Positions 31,756-41,671 of a stretch of DNA of 64,000 nt are shown in pieces. The notes beneath the pieces were generated by a model, which worked only from the letters and a program-made list of their open reading frames with translations, was not told the DNA's origin and did not search any database. Numbering within the stretch: position 1 is the stretch's first letter; the number at the start of each line of letters is the position of its first letter. Position numbers and translations under genes: made by a program. Source of the DNA: Nocardioides pantholopis (GTDB lineage Bacteria > Actinomycetota > Actinomycetes > Propionibacteriales > Nocardioidaceae); contig NZ_CP033324.1 in assembly GCF_003710085.1 (NCBI RefSeq), forward strand, positions 1,426,001 to 1,490,000, written 5' to 3'.

Positions 31756-33990
31756 GTGGTGATCGACCTCGACTCGCCGGTCGCGACGGTGCTCGGCGAC
31801 GCCAAGAAGAACAAGGTCGACAAGATCGGCCAGGGGCTCGGCATCGTGACGGTCGGCGACCTGCTGCACCACCACCCCCGGCGCTACGTCAAGACCGGGG
31901 AGCTGACCGAGCTCGGCCAGCTCCGCGAGGGCGAGCAGCTGGTCCTGGTCGGCGAGATCGTCAAGAGCCGGGTCGCGACCTTCGGGGACAAGCGCCGGGG
32001 CGGGCTGTCCTACCGCCTCGAGGTGGTGCTGCGCACCGACGGGCCGTCGCTGACCATGTCGTTCTTCGCCAAGCAGAAGCACGTCGTGGACTGGCAGGAG
32101 CGCCGGCTCGCGGTCGGGCGCCGCGGGATCTTCGTCGGCAAGGCCGGCACCTTCCGGGGCCAGTGGCAGCTGACCAACCCCGACATGGTGCTCTTCGGCG
32201 ACAGCGACGCCGACACCGCGCAGCTGAGCGTGGACGCCATCGGGGAGCTCTACCCGATCTATCCCCTCACCGCCGGCGTCGAGTCCTGGGACCTCCAGCG
32301 CGCGATCACCTTCGCCCGCACGATCGTCGAGGAGATCCCCGAGCTGCTGCCCGAGGACGTACGCCGCGCGCACGGGCTGGTCGACGCCCGCACCGCCCTG
32401 GACTGGATCCACGCCCCGGCCGACTACGGACAGGTGACCCGCGCACAGCAGCGCTACCGGTTCGAGGAGGCGCTGGTCACCCAGCTGGTCCTCGGTCGCC
32501 GGCGCCGCGCCGTCCGGGCCCTCGGGGCGCGTCCGCGCGCCGGCGCCGACGGCTCGCTGCTGGCCGCGTTCGACGCCCGGCTGCCGTTCACGCTCACCGC
32601 CGGCCAGGTCGAGATCGGTGCCCAGATCGAGCAGGACCTGGCCCAGGACCACCCGATGAACCGGCTGCTGCAGGGCGAGGTCGGGTCCGGCAAGACACTG
32701 GTCGCGCTGCGCGCGATGCTGCGGGTGGTGGACTCCGGTGGCCAGGCGGCCCTGCTCGCGCCCACCGAGGTGCTCGCCCAGCAGCACCACCGCTCGATCA
32801 CCGCGATGCTCGGCGACCTGGCGTCCGGCGGGATGCTCGGCGGGGCTCCGGAGGCGACCGCCGTGGAGCTGCTCACCGGCTCGATGACCAAGGCCCAGCG
32901 CACCGCGCCGATGAGCCGGCTGGCCAGCGGCGAGGCCGGCATCGTGGTCGGCACCCACGCGCTGCTGGAGGAGAAGGTCCAGTTCGCCGACCTCGGTCTG
33001 GTGGTCGTCGACGAGCAGCACCGCTTCGGCGTCGAGCAGCGCGCCGCGCTCACCGACAAGGCCGGCAGCCCTCCGCACGTGCTGGTGATGACGGCCACGC
33101 CGATCCCGCGCACGGTCGCGATGACGGTCTTCGGCGACCTGGAGACCTCCACGCTCAGCGAGCTGCCCGCCGGGCGGGCGCCGATCCAGACCAACGTCGT
33201 CCCGCTCGCCGAGCACCCCGGCTGGGTGCAGCGGGTCTGGGAGCGGGTGCGCGAGGAGGTCGGCAAGGGCCATCAGGCCTACGTCGTGTGCCCGCGGATC
33301 AGCGGCGACGTCCTCGAGCAGGGGGAGAGCGACCAGCTCGACCTCGACGGCGCCGGCCACCCGCTCCGGCCGCCGGGGGCGCTGAGCGCCGTCGAGGACG
33401 TCGTGGCGGAGCTGAGCGCCGGGCCGCTGGCCGGACTGCGGGTGGCGGCGCTGCACGGGAAGCTGCCCCCGGACGAGAAGGACCGGGTGATGCGCTCCTT
33501 CGCTGCCGGTGAGGTCGACGTCCTCGTGGCCACCACCGTCATCGAGGTCGGCGTCGACGTCGCCAACGCCACGGCGATGGTGCTCCTCGACGCCGAGCGG
33601 TTCGGCGTCTCCCAGCTCCACCAGCTGCGCGGACGGGTCGGACGGGGCGGTCACCCCGGGCTGTGCCTGCTCGTCTCGCAGGCCGAGCCCGGCAGTGCGG
33701 CCCGGGAGCGGCTCGACGCGGTCGCCGCCACGACCGACGGGTTCGAGCTGAGCCGGGTCGACCTGGAGCAGCGGCGCGAGGGCGACGTGCTCGGGAAGTC
33801 GCAGTCCGGCTATCGCTCCAGCCTCCAGAACCTCCGCGTGCTGCGCGACGAGGAGACCATCCTGGCCGCTCGCCAGGCCGCCACCGACCTGCTCGACGCC
33901 GACCCCGAGCTGGCCACGGCGCCCGCGCTGGCGGCGGCGGTGGCCGAGATGGAAGAGTCCGCGCAGTCGGACTACCTGGAGAAGTCGTGA
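31756..33990 (+). CDS. recG: ATP-dependent DNA helicase RecG
   Basis: A 744-aa branched-DNA helicase that reverses stalled forks and Holliday junctions. The N-terminal wedge region is followed by helicase motifs: I GEVGSGKT (307-314), II DEQH (419-422), III MTATPIPRTV, VI QLRGRVGRG. GTG 31756 is chosen for AGGAGAGG 7 nt upstream and a conserved SPVATVLGDAKKNKV start. The length is usual. It overlaps nothing and rsmD follows 7 nt later. Confidence 0.97.
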   Translation: MVIDLDSPVATVLGDAKKNKVDKIGQGLGIVTVGDLLHHHPRRYVKTGELTELGQLREGEQLVLVGEIVKSRVATFGDKRRGGLSYRLEVVLRTDGPSLTMSFFAKQKHVVDWQERRLAVGRRGIFVGKAGTFRGQWQLTNPDMVLFGDSDADTAQLSVDAIGELYPIYPLTAGVESWDLQRAITFARTIVEEIPELLPEDVRRAHGLVDARTALDWIHAPADYGQVTRAQQRYRFEEALVTQLVLGRRRRAVRALGARPRAGADGSLLAAFDARLPFTLTAGQVEIGAQIEQDLAQDHPMNRLLQGEVGSGKTLVALRAMLRVVDSGGQAALLAPTEVLAQQHHRSITAMLGDLASGGMLGGAPEATAVELLTGSMTKAQRTAPMSRLASGEAGIVVGTHALLEEKVQFADLGLVVVDEQHRFGVEQRAALTDKAGSPPHVLVMTATPIPRTVAMTVFGDLETSTLSELPAGRAPIQTNVVPLAEHPGWVQRVWERVREEVGKGHQAYVVCPRISGDVLEQGESDQLDLDGAGHPLRPPGALSAVEDVVAELSAGPLAGLRVAALHGKLPPDEKDRVMRSFAAGEVDVLVATTVIEVGVDVANATAMVLLDAERFGVSQLHQLRGRVGRGGHPGLCLLVSQAEPGSAARERLDAVAATTDGFELSRVDLEQRREGDVLGKSQSGYRSSLQNLRVLRDEETILAARQAATDLLDADPELATAPALAAAVAEMEESAQSDYLEKS

Positions 33991-33997
33991 GGGTCCG

Positions 33998-34576
33998 ATG
34001 ACGCGCATCATCGCCGGGGCCGCCGGCGGCCGGCGGCTGGCGACGCCCCGTGGCACCACCACCCGCCCCACCAGCGACCGGGTGCGCGAGGCGCTGTTCT
34101 CCGCCATCGAGTCGTGGTGCGGGTCCCTGCGCGGCCTGCGGTTCCTGGACCTGTACGCCGGGTCCGGGGCGATCGGCCTCGAGGCGTGGTCGCGCGGGGC
34201 CGGCGTCGTCACGCTCGTGGAGTCCGACCGGCGCACCGCCGCGCTGATCGCCACCAACGCCCGGACCATCGGCTTCGCCCGTGCCGACGTCGTGGCGGCC
34301 AGCGTGGCGACCACGCTGGCCCGCCGGCCGGCCGCGCCGTACGACGTGGTCGTCGCCGACCCGCCGTACCCGCTCACCGAGGAGGCGCTCGGCGCCGACC
34401 TGCGGGCCCTGGTGGACCACGACTGGCTGGTGCCGGGGGCCCTGGTCGTGGTCGAGCGCTCCGCGCGCAGCCCCGAGCCGTCCTGGCCGGACGAGATCAC
34501 CGGGGTCCGGCGCAAGAGCTACGGCGAGACGGTGCTTTGGTACGGTTCCGCCGCCGGACCACCAGAGGGGGAGTGA
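33998..34576 (+). CDS. rsmD: 16S rRNA (guanine(966)-N2)-methyltransferase
   Basis: A 192-aa class I methyltransferase acting on the 30S subunit. RIIAGAAGGRRLATPRG at the N-terminus, PTSDRVREALF, the SAM loop DLYAGSGAIGLEA and the catalytic VADPPYP (119-125) are all conserved. The next gene (coaD) begins 1 nt after its stop. Its name in Bacillus is ylbH; the pairing rsmD-coaD is widespread. Confidence 0.96.
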   Translation: MTRIIAGAAGGRRLATPRGTTTRPTSDRVREALFSAIESWCGSLRGLRFLDLYAGSGAIGLEAWSRGAGVVTLVESDRRTAALIATNARTIGFARADVVAASVATTLARRPAAPYDVVVADPPYPLTEEALGADLRALVDHDWLVPGALVVVERSARSPEPSWPDEITGVRRKSYGETVLWYGSAAGPPEGE

Positions 34577-34577
34577 C

Positions 34578-35078
34578 GTGCGCACAGCGGTCTGTCCGGG
34601 GTCCTTCGACCCGGTCACCAACGGGCACGTCGACATCGTGCGGCGCGCGGCCCGCCTCTTCGACGAGGTGGTGGTCGCCGTCGGGACCAACGTCTCCAAG
34701 AGCCGGCTCTTCGCCCCCGAGGAGCGCCTGGAGATGCTCACCGAGGCGATGGCGGACCTGCCGAACGTGCGGATCGCCGGGTTCCAGGGCCTGATCGTGG
34801 AGTTCTGCCGCGACATCGGCGCGGTGGCGATCGTCAAGGGCCTGCGCGGCGCCACCGACTACGAGTACGAGCTTCCGATGGCGCAGATGAACTCCCACCT
34901 CACCGACGTCGAGACCGTGTTCGTCCCCGGGGCGACCCGCAACGCGTTCGTCTCCTCGAGCCTGATCAAGGAGGTCGCGGCCTTCGGCGGCGACGTCACC
35001 GGGCTGGTGCCGCCCGCGGTGCACGACCGGCTGCTGGCCCGGCTCGCGGAGCGGGCTGCCGCCCGCGCCGAAGGCTGA
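34578..35078 (+). CDS. coaD: Pantetheine-phosphate adenylyltransferase
   Basis: A 166-aa nucleotidyltransferase of coenzyme A synthesis. GSFDPVTNGHVDI (8-20) contains the TxGH ATP motif, KGLRGATDYEYELPMAQMN binds pantetheine phosphate, and SSSLIKEVAAFGGDV is the ISSTxxR-type motif. GTG 34578 is directly after the rsmD stop. The length is standard. Confidence 0.97.
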   Translation: MRTAVCPGSFDPVTNGHVDIVRRAARLFDEVVVAVGTNVSKSRLFAPEERLEMLTEAMADLPNVRIAGFQGLIVEFCRDIGAVAIVKGLRGATDYEYELPMAQMNSHLTDVETVFVPGATRNAFVSSSLIKEVAAFGGDVTGLVPPAVHDRLLARLAERAAARAEG

Positions 35079-35100
35079 GCCCGCGCGCGGACGCCCTGGT

Positions 35101-35130
35101 TTGGCCGTCAGGTCCCGCGACCGTTACGAT
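35101..35130 (+). promoter_or_regulatory. Candidate yceD-rpmF promoter
   Basis: -35 TTGGCC (35101-35106), 18-bp spacer and -10 TACGAT (35125-35130) lie just after coaD; the start codon is about 30 nt downstream. Confidence 0.5.
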
Positions 35131-35161
35131 TCCGACGTTCTGTTTGTGCCCGGAGCTGGGA

Positions 35162-35734
35162 GTGATTGACCTGTTCAGCCTGGACCCGAGAGCGCCGCTC
35201 GTGCTCGACACCCGCGAGCTCGGCCGACGCGCGGGGTCCCAACGACAGGGGTCGCTGACGGTTCCGGCGCCCGCAGAGCTTGGCATCGAAGTCCTTGGTG
35301 TCCCCGAGGGTGCGCCGGTCGAGTTGGACCTGCGCCTCGAGGCGGTCATGGAGGGTGTCCTGGTCACAGGTACGGCGCGAGCCGTGCTGGAGGGCGAGTG
35401 CGCACGGTGCCTGGAGCCGATCCGCGACGAGATCGAGGTTCGACTCCAGGAGCTGTACGTCTACGACGACTCCCGCGACAGCGACATCGCCGCGGAGGAC
35501 GACGAGGTCAGCATGCTTAAGGACGACCTGCTCGACCTTGAGCCTGTGCTGCGGGACGCGGTGGTGCTTGCACTGCCGTTCCAGCCTTTGTGTGAGGACG
35601 ACTGTCCCGGACTGTGCCCCGACTGCGGGGCCCGGCTCAAGGACGACCCGGACCACCAGCACGAGGCTGCGATCGACCCGCGCTGGGCAGAGCTGGCTGA
35701 GCTGAAGCAGGACGAAGACCCCGACGCCGGGTGA
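35162..35734 (+). CDS. yceD: DUF177 (YceD) family protein, 23S rRNA accumulation
   Basis: About 190 aa from GTG 35162, which has GGAG 6 nt upstream; GTG 35144 is an alternative. The DUF177 features are CARCLEPI in the middle and a Cys cluster CEDDCPGLCPDCG near the C-terminus, probably metal binding. In E. coli and plants the family is needed for 23S rRNA processing. It precedes rpmF, the fixed arrangement in bacteria. The N-terminal half is variable as usual. Confidence 0.9.
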   Translation: MIDLFSLDPRAPLVLDTRELGRRAGSQRQGSLTVPAPAELGIEVLGVPEGAPVELDLRLEAVMEGVLVTGTARAVLEGECARCLEPIRDEIEVRLQELYVYDDSRDSDIAAEDDEVSMLKDDLLDLEPVLRDAVVLALPFQPLCEDDCPGLCPDCGARLKDDPDHQHEAAIDPRWAELAELKQDEDPDAG

Positions 35735-35797
35735 TCCACCCGGCGCCGACCACCACGATGGCCGGATCAGATCCGGTCACGGCATGAGGAGAGAACT

Positions 35798-35983
35798 GTG
35801 GCTGTCCCGAAGCGGAAGATGTCGCGCAGCAACACGCGTCACCGTCGCTCGGCCTGGAAGGCCGTGGCGCCGACCCTGGTGACGTGCGCGAACCCCGCCT
35901 GCGGCGCCAAGCACCTCCCGCACCGTGCGTGCGGCTCGTGCGGCCAGTACGGCGCCCGCGCAGAGCGCCGCCAGGTCCTCTGA
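35798..35983 (+). CDS. rpmF: 50S ribosomal protein L32
   Basis: A 61-aa protein: [19 protein letters not shown] at the N-terminus, then the zinc ribbon CANPACG...CGSCG. GTG 35798 with a GAGGAGAG site just upstream. It is the zinc-binding form, like L28 above. The following rnc gene overlaps its stop if rnc starts at CTG 35980. Confidence 0.96.
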   Translation: MAVPKRKMSRSNTRHRRSAWKAVAPTLVTCANPACGAKHLPHRACGSCGQYGARAERRQVL

Positions 35984-36723
35984 GCACGCTCAGGTCGACG
36001 GGCAGCGGTCCACGGACCGACTACCCGGGGCTGCGCGAGGCGCTCGGTGATCCCCAGCTGGATGCCGAGCTCCTCGAGCGCGCCCTGACCCACCGCTCCT
36101 TCGCCTACGAGAACGGCGGGCTGCCGACCAACGAGCGCCTGGAGTTCCTCGGGGACTCCGTGCTCGGCGTGGTCGTCACCGAGACGCTCTACCTGCGCCA
36201 CCCGGACCTCTCCGAGGGCCGGCTGGCGAAGCTGCGCGCCGCCGTGGTGAACGCCCGTGCGCTGGCGGAGGTCGGGCGCGCGATCGGGCTGGGCGAGCAC
36301 GTCAAGCTGGGCCGTGGCGAGGAGTCCACCGGCGGGCGCGAGAAGGCCTCGATCATCTCCGACACTGTCGAGGCGGTCATCGGGGCGGTCCACCTCAGCG
36401 GCGGGCTCGAGGCGGCCGCCGCCGTCGTCCATCTGCTCTTCGACCCGATGATCGAGGCCGCCTCCGGCCTCGGCGCCGGGCTGGACTGGAAGACCTCGCT
36501 GCAGGAGATCGCCGCCGAGCACTCCCTCGGCGTCCCCGAGTACGTCATCGAGGACGAGGGTCCCGACCACCTGAAGACCTTCCGGGCCCAGGTCCGGGTC
36601 GGCGAGCGCCTCTACGGCAACGGCGTGGGCCGCTCCAAGAAGGAGGCCGAGCAGGCCGCCGCGGAGACGGCGTACGGCGAGATCCTCGCGCACGTGGGCG
36701 CGGGCACCGACCCCACCGGCTGA
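35980..36723 (+). CDS. rnc: Ribonuclease III
   Basis: A 247-aa double-strand RNase that processes rRNA. The RNase III signature [28 protein letters not shown], and a C-terminal dsRBD ([31 protein letters not shown]) are intact. Start choice is difficult: the only codon giving a normal N-terminus without deep overlap into rpmF is CTG 35980 (overlap CTGA); in-frame GTGs at 35938, 35929 and 35884 lie inside rpmF. The stop is certain. mutM follows 6 nt later. Confidence 0.92.
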   Translation: MSTLRSTGSGPRTDYPGLREALGDPQLDAELLERALTHRSFAYENGGLPTNERLEFLGDSVLGVVVTETLYLRHPDLSEGRLAKLRAAVVNARALAEVGRAIGLGEHVKLGRGEESTGGREKASIISDTVEAVIGAVHLSGGLEAAAAVVHLLFDPMIEAASGLGAGLDWKTSLQEIAAEHSLGVPEYVIEDEGPDHLKTFRAQVRVGERLYGNGVGRSKKEAEQAAAETAYGEILAHVGAGTDPTG

Positions 36724-36729
36724 GCGTTC

Positions 36730-37641
36730 ATGCCCGAGCTCCCCGAGGTCGAGGTGGTCCGCGCCGGACTCGAGCGTCATGTCCTCGGCGCCCGGATCAC
36801 CCGGGTCGACGTGCTCCACGAGCGGCCGGTCCGGCGTGACCTGCGGGGCCCCGCCGGCTTCGCGGAGGCGCTGGTGGGCCGCCGGTTCGTGGGCGCCCGG
36901 CGCCGCGGCAAGTACCTCTGGCTCCCGCTGGACGACGGTGACGCGCTGCTGGCCCACCTCGGGATGAGCGGCCAGCTCCTGGTGCAGCCGCCCGGCGCCC
37001 CCGCGGAACGGCACCTGCGCGTCCGGATCGCGCTCGACGGCGCGGCCGAGGACCGGGAGCTGCGCTTCGTGGACCAGCGGATGTTCGGCGGCCTGTCGGT
37101 CTCCACCGGTGGCGCGGAGCTGCCGCCGGAGATCGCGCACATCGCCCGCGACCCGCTGGACGAGGAGTTCGACGACGACGAGTTCGTCCGCCGGGTGCGC
37201 CGTCGCAGCTCGGGCATCAAGCGCCAGCTGCTCGACCAGAACCTCGTCTCGGGTGTCGGCAACATCTACGCCGACGAGGCCCTGTGGCGCGCCCGCATCC
37301 ACGGCGAGCGTCCGGGGGACCGGCTCGGCGCGGCGCAGGTCCGGGACCTGCTCGGCCACGCCCGGGACGTGATGACCGAGGCTCTCGGCCAGGGCGGGAC
37401 CTCCTTCGACGCCCTCTACGTCAACGTCAACGGGGAGTCCGGGTACTTCGACCGCTCGCTGCACGCCTACGGCCGCGAGGGGGAGCCCTGCGAGCGGTGC
37501 GGGACCCCGATGCGACGGGTGGCGTTCATGAACCGCTCGTCGTACTTCTGCCCGGTCTGCCAGCCCGCCCCGCGGCGGCGTCGCGCCCGTCCGACCCCGG
37601 TCGCCGACGCGCCCGTCGGCGGGATGCCGCTCCCAGATTGA
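36730..37641 (+). CDS. mutM: Formamidopyrimidine-DNA glycosylase
   Basis: A 303-aa glycosylase/AP lyase removing 8-oxoguanine and FapyG. The N-terminal PELPEVE gives the catalytic Pro2 and Glu3; Lys in RRGKYLW is the beta-elimination lysine region; a zinc finger CERCGTPM...CPVCQ closes the protein. The C-terminal 25 residues are variable and basic. The order rnc-mutM-smc is conserved in actinobacteria. Confidence 0.96.
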   Translation: MPELPEVEVVRAGLERHVLGARITRVDVLHERPVRRDLRGPAGFAEALVGRRFVGARRRGKYLWLPLDDGDALLAHLGMSGQLLVQPPGAPAERHLRVRIALDGAAEDRELRFVDQRMFGGLSVSTGGAELPPEIAHIARDPLDEEFDDDEFVRRVRRRSSGIKRQLLDQNLVSGVGNIYADEALWRARIHGERPGDRLGAAQVRDLLGHARDVMTEALGQGGTSFDALYVNVNGESGYFDRSLHAYGREGEPCERCGTPMRRVAFMNRSSYFCPVCQPAPRRRRARPTPVADAPVGGMPLPD

Positions 37642-37755
37642 CCCTGTTCGCCGCCGGTGGGACTCTGGTAGATGGTCCCGCTGCGGGACTCGGCTCCATG
37701 CACCACCCGTCGCACCGACTCTGTCCAGCTCACTCCACGCATCGGAAGGCACCTC

Positions 37756-37965
37756 ATGGCTAAGGCGCTGATCGGCTACCTGAACAGCGACCTGCGAGCG
37801 ACCGCCGACCTGGCGGCCGAGAACCGGCGGCTCCGGACCCGGGTGGGCGAGCTCGAGGCCCTCGTCCTCAGGCTCTCCCAGGAGAACGACGAGCTCGCCT
37901 CCCGCGCGGCCGCCCTCCTCGACCTCGACGTGACGATGCAGTCCGAGGACATGCAGCCCGCCTGA
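37756..37965 (+). CDS. Small coiled-coil protein of unknown function
   Basis: A 69-aa protein with no family I recognise. It begins MAKALIGYLNSDLRATADLA and continues as a heptad-patterned helix (ENRRLRTRVGELEALVLRL, then SQENDELASRAAAL), so it is probably a dimeric coiled coil. ATG 37756 has an ideal GGAAGG site. It lies between mutM and smc; the helix resembles leucine-zipper spacers, but no DNA-binding basic region precedes it. Possible chromosome-structure link is positional only. Confidence 0.6.
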   Translation: MAKALIGYLNSDLRATADLAAENRRLRTRVGELEALVLRLSQENDELASRAAALLDLDVTMQSEDMQPA

Positions 37966-38104
37966 CGGACTGCCCCCGCCGCCGCGGTTCCCGGTCTCGG
38001 CGCGCCCCGGCCGGTACGCTGCACGCGCTGGCCTCCCCGCGCGCGCCCTGCGAGGAGCCAGCCCGGTGCCCAGCACCGGTGTCCGACGGTCCGGGAGGCC
38101 CACG

Positions 38105-41100
38105 GTGTACCTCAAGAGCCTGACCCTGAGGGGCTTCAAGTCCTTCGCCTCCTCGACGACCCTCCAGCTCGAGCCCGGCATCACCTGCATCGTCGGGCCC
38201 AACGGCTCCGGCAAGTCCAATGTCGTCGACGCGCTCGCCTGGGTGATGGGCGAGCAGGGCGCGAAGTCGCTGCGCGGCGGCAAGATGGAGGACGTCATCT
38301 TCGCCGGCACCTCCGGGCGACCCCCGCTGGGCCGGGCCGAGGTGGTCCTCACCATCGACAACTCCGACGGCGCGCTGCCGATCGAGTACGCCGAGGTCAC
38401 GATCAGCCGGACGATGTTCCGCAGCGGCGGCTCGGAGTACGCCATCAACGGCCAGGGCTGCCGGCTCCTCGACGTCCAGGAGCTGCTCTCCGACTCCGGC
38501 ATCGGCCGGGAGATGCACGTCATCGTCGGCCAGGGCCAGCTCGACGCGATCCTGCACGCCACCCCCGAGGACCGGCGCGGCTTCATCGAGGAGGCCGCCG
38601 GCGTCCTGAAGCACCGCAAGCGCAAGGAGAAGGCGCTGCGGAAGCTGGACTCCACCGAGGGCAACCTCAACCGCCTCCACGACCTGCTCGGCGAGATCCG
38701 CCGCCAGCTCAAGCCGCTGGGCCGGCAGGCGGAGGTGGCCCGGCGGGCCGCGACGGTCCAGGCCGACGTCCGCGACGCCCGCGCGCGGCTGCTGGCCGAC
38801 GAGCTCGTCACGGTCCGGACCACCCTCGAGCAGGAGCTGGCCGACGAGACGCTGCTGGTGCAGCGCCGCGAGCAGGTCGAGGAGCAGGTCCGGCTCACCC
38901 GGGAGCGGGAGTCCGCCCTGGAGGCGGCGCTGCGCGAGGACCTCCCGGCGCTGTCGCAGGCTCAGGACACCTGGTTCGCGCTGTCCGGGCTCCGCGAACG
39001 GCTGCGCGGCACCGAGTCGCTGGCCGCGGAGCGGGTCCGCAACGCGGCCGGGACGAGCGAGGCCGAGGCCCGCTCCGGCCGGGACCCCGACGAGCTCGAG
39101 GCCCAGGCCGCCCAGGCCCGGGAGCGCGAGCAGCAGATCGGCGCCGAGGTCGACGCCCACCGGCGGGCGCTGGAGGACGCGGTGACCGCGCGCAAGGCCG
39201 CCGAGGACGCCGCCGCGGAGGAGGAGCGCCGGGTGGCCGGCCTGCAGCGGGCGGCCGCCGACCGGCGCGAGGGGCTGGCCCGGCTGCACGGCCAGGTGAA
39301 CGCGCTGCGCTCGCGCGCCGCGGCGGCCGACGACGAGGTCGGCCGGCTCCGGCTCGCCCGCGAGGACGCGCAGGCGCGCGCCGAGCGGGCGCTGCGGGAC
39401 TTCACCGCCCTGGAGACGAAGGTCGCCGGCCTGGACGCCGGCGAGGAGGGGCTCGACGCGGCGCACGAGGCCGCCGTTCAGGCCCTCGACGACATCGAGG
39501 AGCGGCTCGCCAAGGTCCGCGACGCGGCCCGGCAGGCCGACCGCGACCGCTCGGCGCTGGCCGCCCGCAAGGACGCGCTGGAGATGGGCCTGAGCCGCAA
39601 GGACGGCACCGGCGCGCTGCTGGCGGCCAGCGACGAGCTCTCCGGCCTGCTCGGCTCGGTCGCCGCGCTGGTCTCGGTCCGCGCCGGCTACGAGACGGCG
39701 GTCGCCAGCGCGCTCGGGTCGGCCGCCGACGCGGTCGCGGTGACCGGCGCCGACGCCGCCGTCGCGGCGATCGGGCACCTCAAGGACGAGGACCTGGGCC
39801 GCGCCGGGATGCTGCTCGGGGACGCCGCCGGGCCCGGGTCGGGCACCGGCAGCGCCGACTGGCCGTCCCTCGGCGCGGTCCCCGGCGACCCGGCGTACGC
39901 CGTGGACGCGGTCGATTGCCCCGCCGAGCTCCGCCCGGCGCTGGCCCGGCTGCTGTTCAAGGTCGCCGTCGTGCCGGACCTCGACGCCGCCCGGGACCTG
40001 CTCGACCGCGTCCCCGACGTCACCGCAGTCACCCGCGACGGCGACCTGCTCGGCACCCACTTCGCCGCGGGCGGCTCCGGGAGCCAGCCCAGCCTGATCG
40101 AGGTGCAGGCCGCCGTCGACGAGGCCGCCGCCCAGCTGGCGGAGGCGACCGCGGCGGGGGAGCGGCTGGCCTTCGAGACCAGTCGCCTGGAGGCCGAGCG
40201 GCTGGAGGCGCAGAAGGAGGCCGACGTCGCGCTGGCCCGCCTGCACGAGTCCGACGCCACCCTCGCGGCCGTCGCCGAGGAGCTCGGTCAGCACGGCTCG
40301 CAGGCGCGGGCCGCGCGTGGCGAGGCCGACCGGCTGGCCCAGGCGATCGAGAAGGCCGAGGCGGCCCGGGAGCAGGCGGTGGCCGGGCTCGCGGACCTCG
40401 AGGCCCGGCTCGCCGGGGCCGAGGAGGCCCCCGAGGAGGAGCCCGACACCGGCGAGCGGGAGCGGCTGGTCGAGGTGGCCAGGACGGCACGCCAGGCCGA
40501 GACCGACGCCCGGCTGGCGCTGCGCACCTCCGAGGAGCGGGCCCGGGCGATGCACGGCCGCGCCGACGCGCTGATGCGCACCGCCCGGGCCGAGCGGGAG
40601 GCCCGCGCGAAGGCCGCCGCGCGCCGGGAGCGGCTGCTGCGCGAGGGGCGGGCAGCGCGGGCGGTCGGGATCGCCGTCGCCCACGTCCTCACCCGCCTGG
40701 AGGTCTCGGTCCAGCGAGCGGCCGAGGCCCGCAGCGAGGTCGAGCGGTCCCGGGCCGCGCGGGAGCAGGAGCTGCTCGCGGTCCGCACCCAGCTGCGCGA
40801 GCTCGGCCGCGAGCACGACGAGCTGGTCAGCACCGTCCACCGCGACGAGCTGGCCCGGGCCCAGCAGCGGATGCGAGTCGAGCAGCTCGAGGAGCGCGCC
40901 CTCGACGAGCTCGGGCTGGCCGCCGAGGCCCTGGTCGCCGAGTACGGGCCGGACCAGCCGGTGCCGATGGCGCCCACCGAGGAGGACCCCGAGCCGGCCC
41001 CGGTCCCGTTCGTGCGCGAGGAGCAGCAGAAGCGGCTGCGCAGCGCGGAGCGCGCGCTGAGCCAGCTCGGCAAGGTCAACCCGCTCGCGCTCGAGGAGTT

Positions 41101-41671
41101 CTCGGCGATGGAGGAGCGGCACAAGTTCCTCACCGAGCAGCTCGAGGACCTGCGCAAGACCCGCAAGGACCTGCTCGACATCGTCCGCGAGGTCGACACC
41201 CGGGTGGAGCAGGTGTTCACCGAGGCGTACGCCGACGTGGAGCGGGCCTTCGACGCGACGTTCACCCGGCTGTTCCCGGGCGGCGAGGGCCGGCTGGTGC
41301 TCACCGATCCCGGCAACATGCTCACCACCGGCATCGAGGTCGAGGCCCGGCCCGCCGGCAAGAAGGTCAAGCGGCTCTCGCTGCTCTCCGGCGGCGAGCG
41401 CTCCCTGGTCGCGGTCTGCTTCCTGGTGGCGCTGTTCAAGGCCCGACCCTCGCCGTTCTACATCCTCGACGAGGTCGAGGCCGCGCTGGACGACACCAAC
41501 CTGGGCCGGCTGCTGGAGATCTACGAGGAGCTGCGCGAGAACTCCCAGCTGCTCGTGATCACCCACCAGAAGCGGACGATGGAGGTCGGCGACGCGCTCT
41601 ACGGCGTGACCATGCGCGGCGACGGCGTCTCGGCCGTCATCAGCCAGCGGCTGCGGGAGGCGCCGGCGTGA
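38105..41671 (+). CDS. smc: Chromosome segregation protein SMC
   Basis: An 1188-aa SMC ATPase. Walker A GPNGSGKS (31-38), signature-helix Q-loop, coiled coil 1 (about 170-500), hinge (about 505-640), coiled coil 2 (about 650-1010), C-motif LSGGERS (1094-1100) and Walker B FYILDEVEAALDD (1118-1130) are in order. It condenses and separates sister chromosomes with ScpAB. GTG 38105 is chosen because GGGAGG lies 6 nt upstream and the conserved YLKSLTLRGFKSFA follows; GTG 38066 also has a ribosome site. The next gene overlaps its stop by 4 bp. Confidence 0.97.
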   Translation: MYLKSLTLRGFKSFASSTTLQLEPGITCIVGPNGSGKSNVVDALAWVMGEQGAKSLRGGKMEDVIFAGTSGRPPLGRAEVVLTIDNSDGALPIEYAEVTISRTMFRSGGSEYAINGQGCRLLDVQELLSDSGIGREMHVIVGQGQLDAILHATPEDRRGFIEEAAGVLKHRKRKEKALRKLDSTEGNLNRLHDLLGEIRRQLKPLGRQAEVARRAATVQADVRDARARLLADELVTVRTTLEQELADETLLVQRREQVEEQVRLTRERESALEAALREDLPALSQAQDTWFALSGLRERLRGTESLAAERVRNAAGTSEAEARSGRDPDELEAQAAQAREREQQIGAEVDAHRRALEDAVTARKAAEDAAAEEERRVAGLQRAAADRREGLARLHGQVNALRSRAAAADDEVGRLRLAREDAQARAERALRDFTALETKVAGLDAGEEGLDAAHEAAVQALDDIEERLAKVRDAARQADRDRSALAARKDALEMGLSRKDGTGALLAASDELSGLLGSVAALVSVRAGYETAVASALGSAADAVAVTGADAAVAAIGHLKDEDLGRAGMLLGDAAGPGSGTGSADWPSLGAVPGDPAYAVDAVDCPAELRPALARLLFKVAVVPDLDAARDLLDRVPDVTAVTRDGDLLGTHFAAGGSGSQPSLIEVQAAVDEAAAQLAEATAAGERLAFETSRLEAERLEAQKEADVALARLHESDATLAAVAEELGQHGSQARAARGEADRLAQAIEKAEAAREQAVAGLADLEARLAGAEEAPEEEPDTGERERLVEVARTARQAETDARLALRTSEERARAMHGRADALMRTARAEREARAKAAARRERLLREGRAARAVGIAVAHVLTRLEVSVQRAAEARSEVERSRAAREQELLAVRTQLRELGREHDELVSTVHRDELARAQQRMRVEQLEERALDELGLAAEALVAEYGPDQPVPMAPTEEDPEPAPVPFVREEQQKRLRSAERALSQLGKVNPLALEEFSAMEERHKFLTEQLEDLRKTRKDLLDIVREVDTRVEQVFTEAYADVERAFDATFTRLFPGGEGRLVLTDPGNMLTTGIEVEARPAGKKVKRLSLLSGGERSLVAVCFLVALFKARPSPFYILDEVEAALDDTNLGRLLEIYEELRENSQLLVITHQKRTMEVGDALYGVTMRGDGVSAVISQRLREAPA

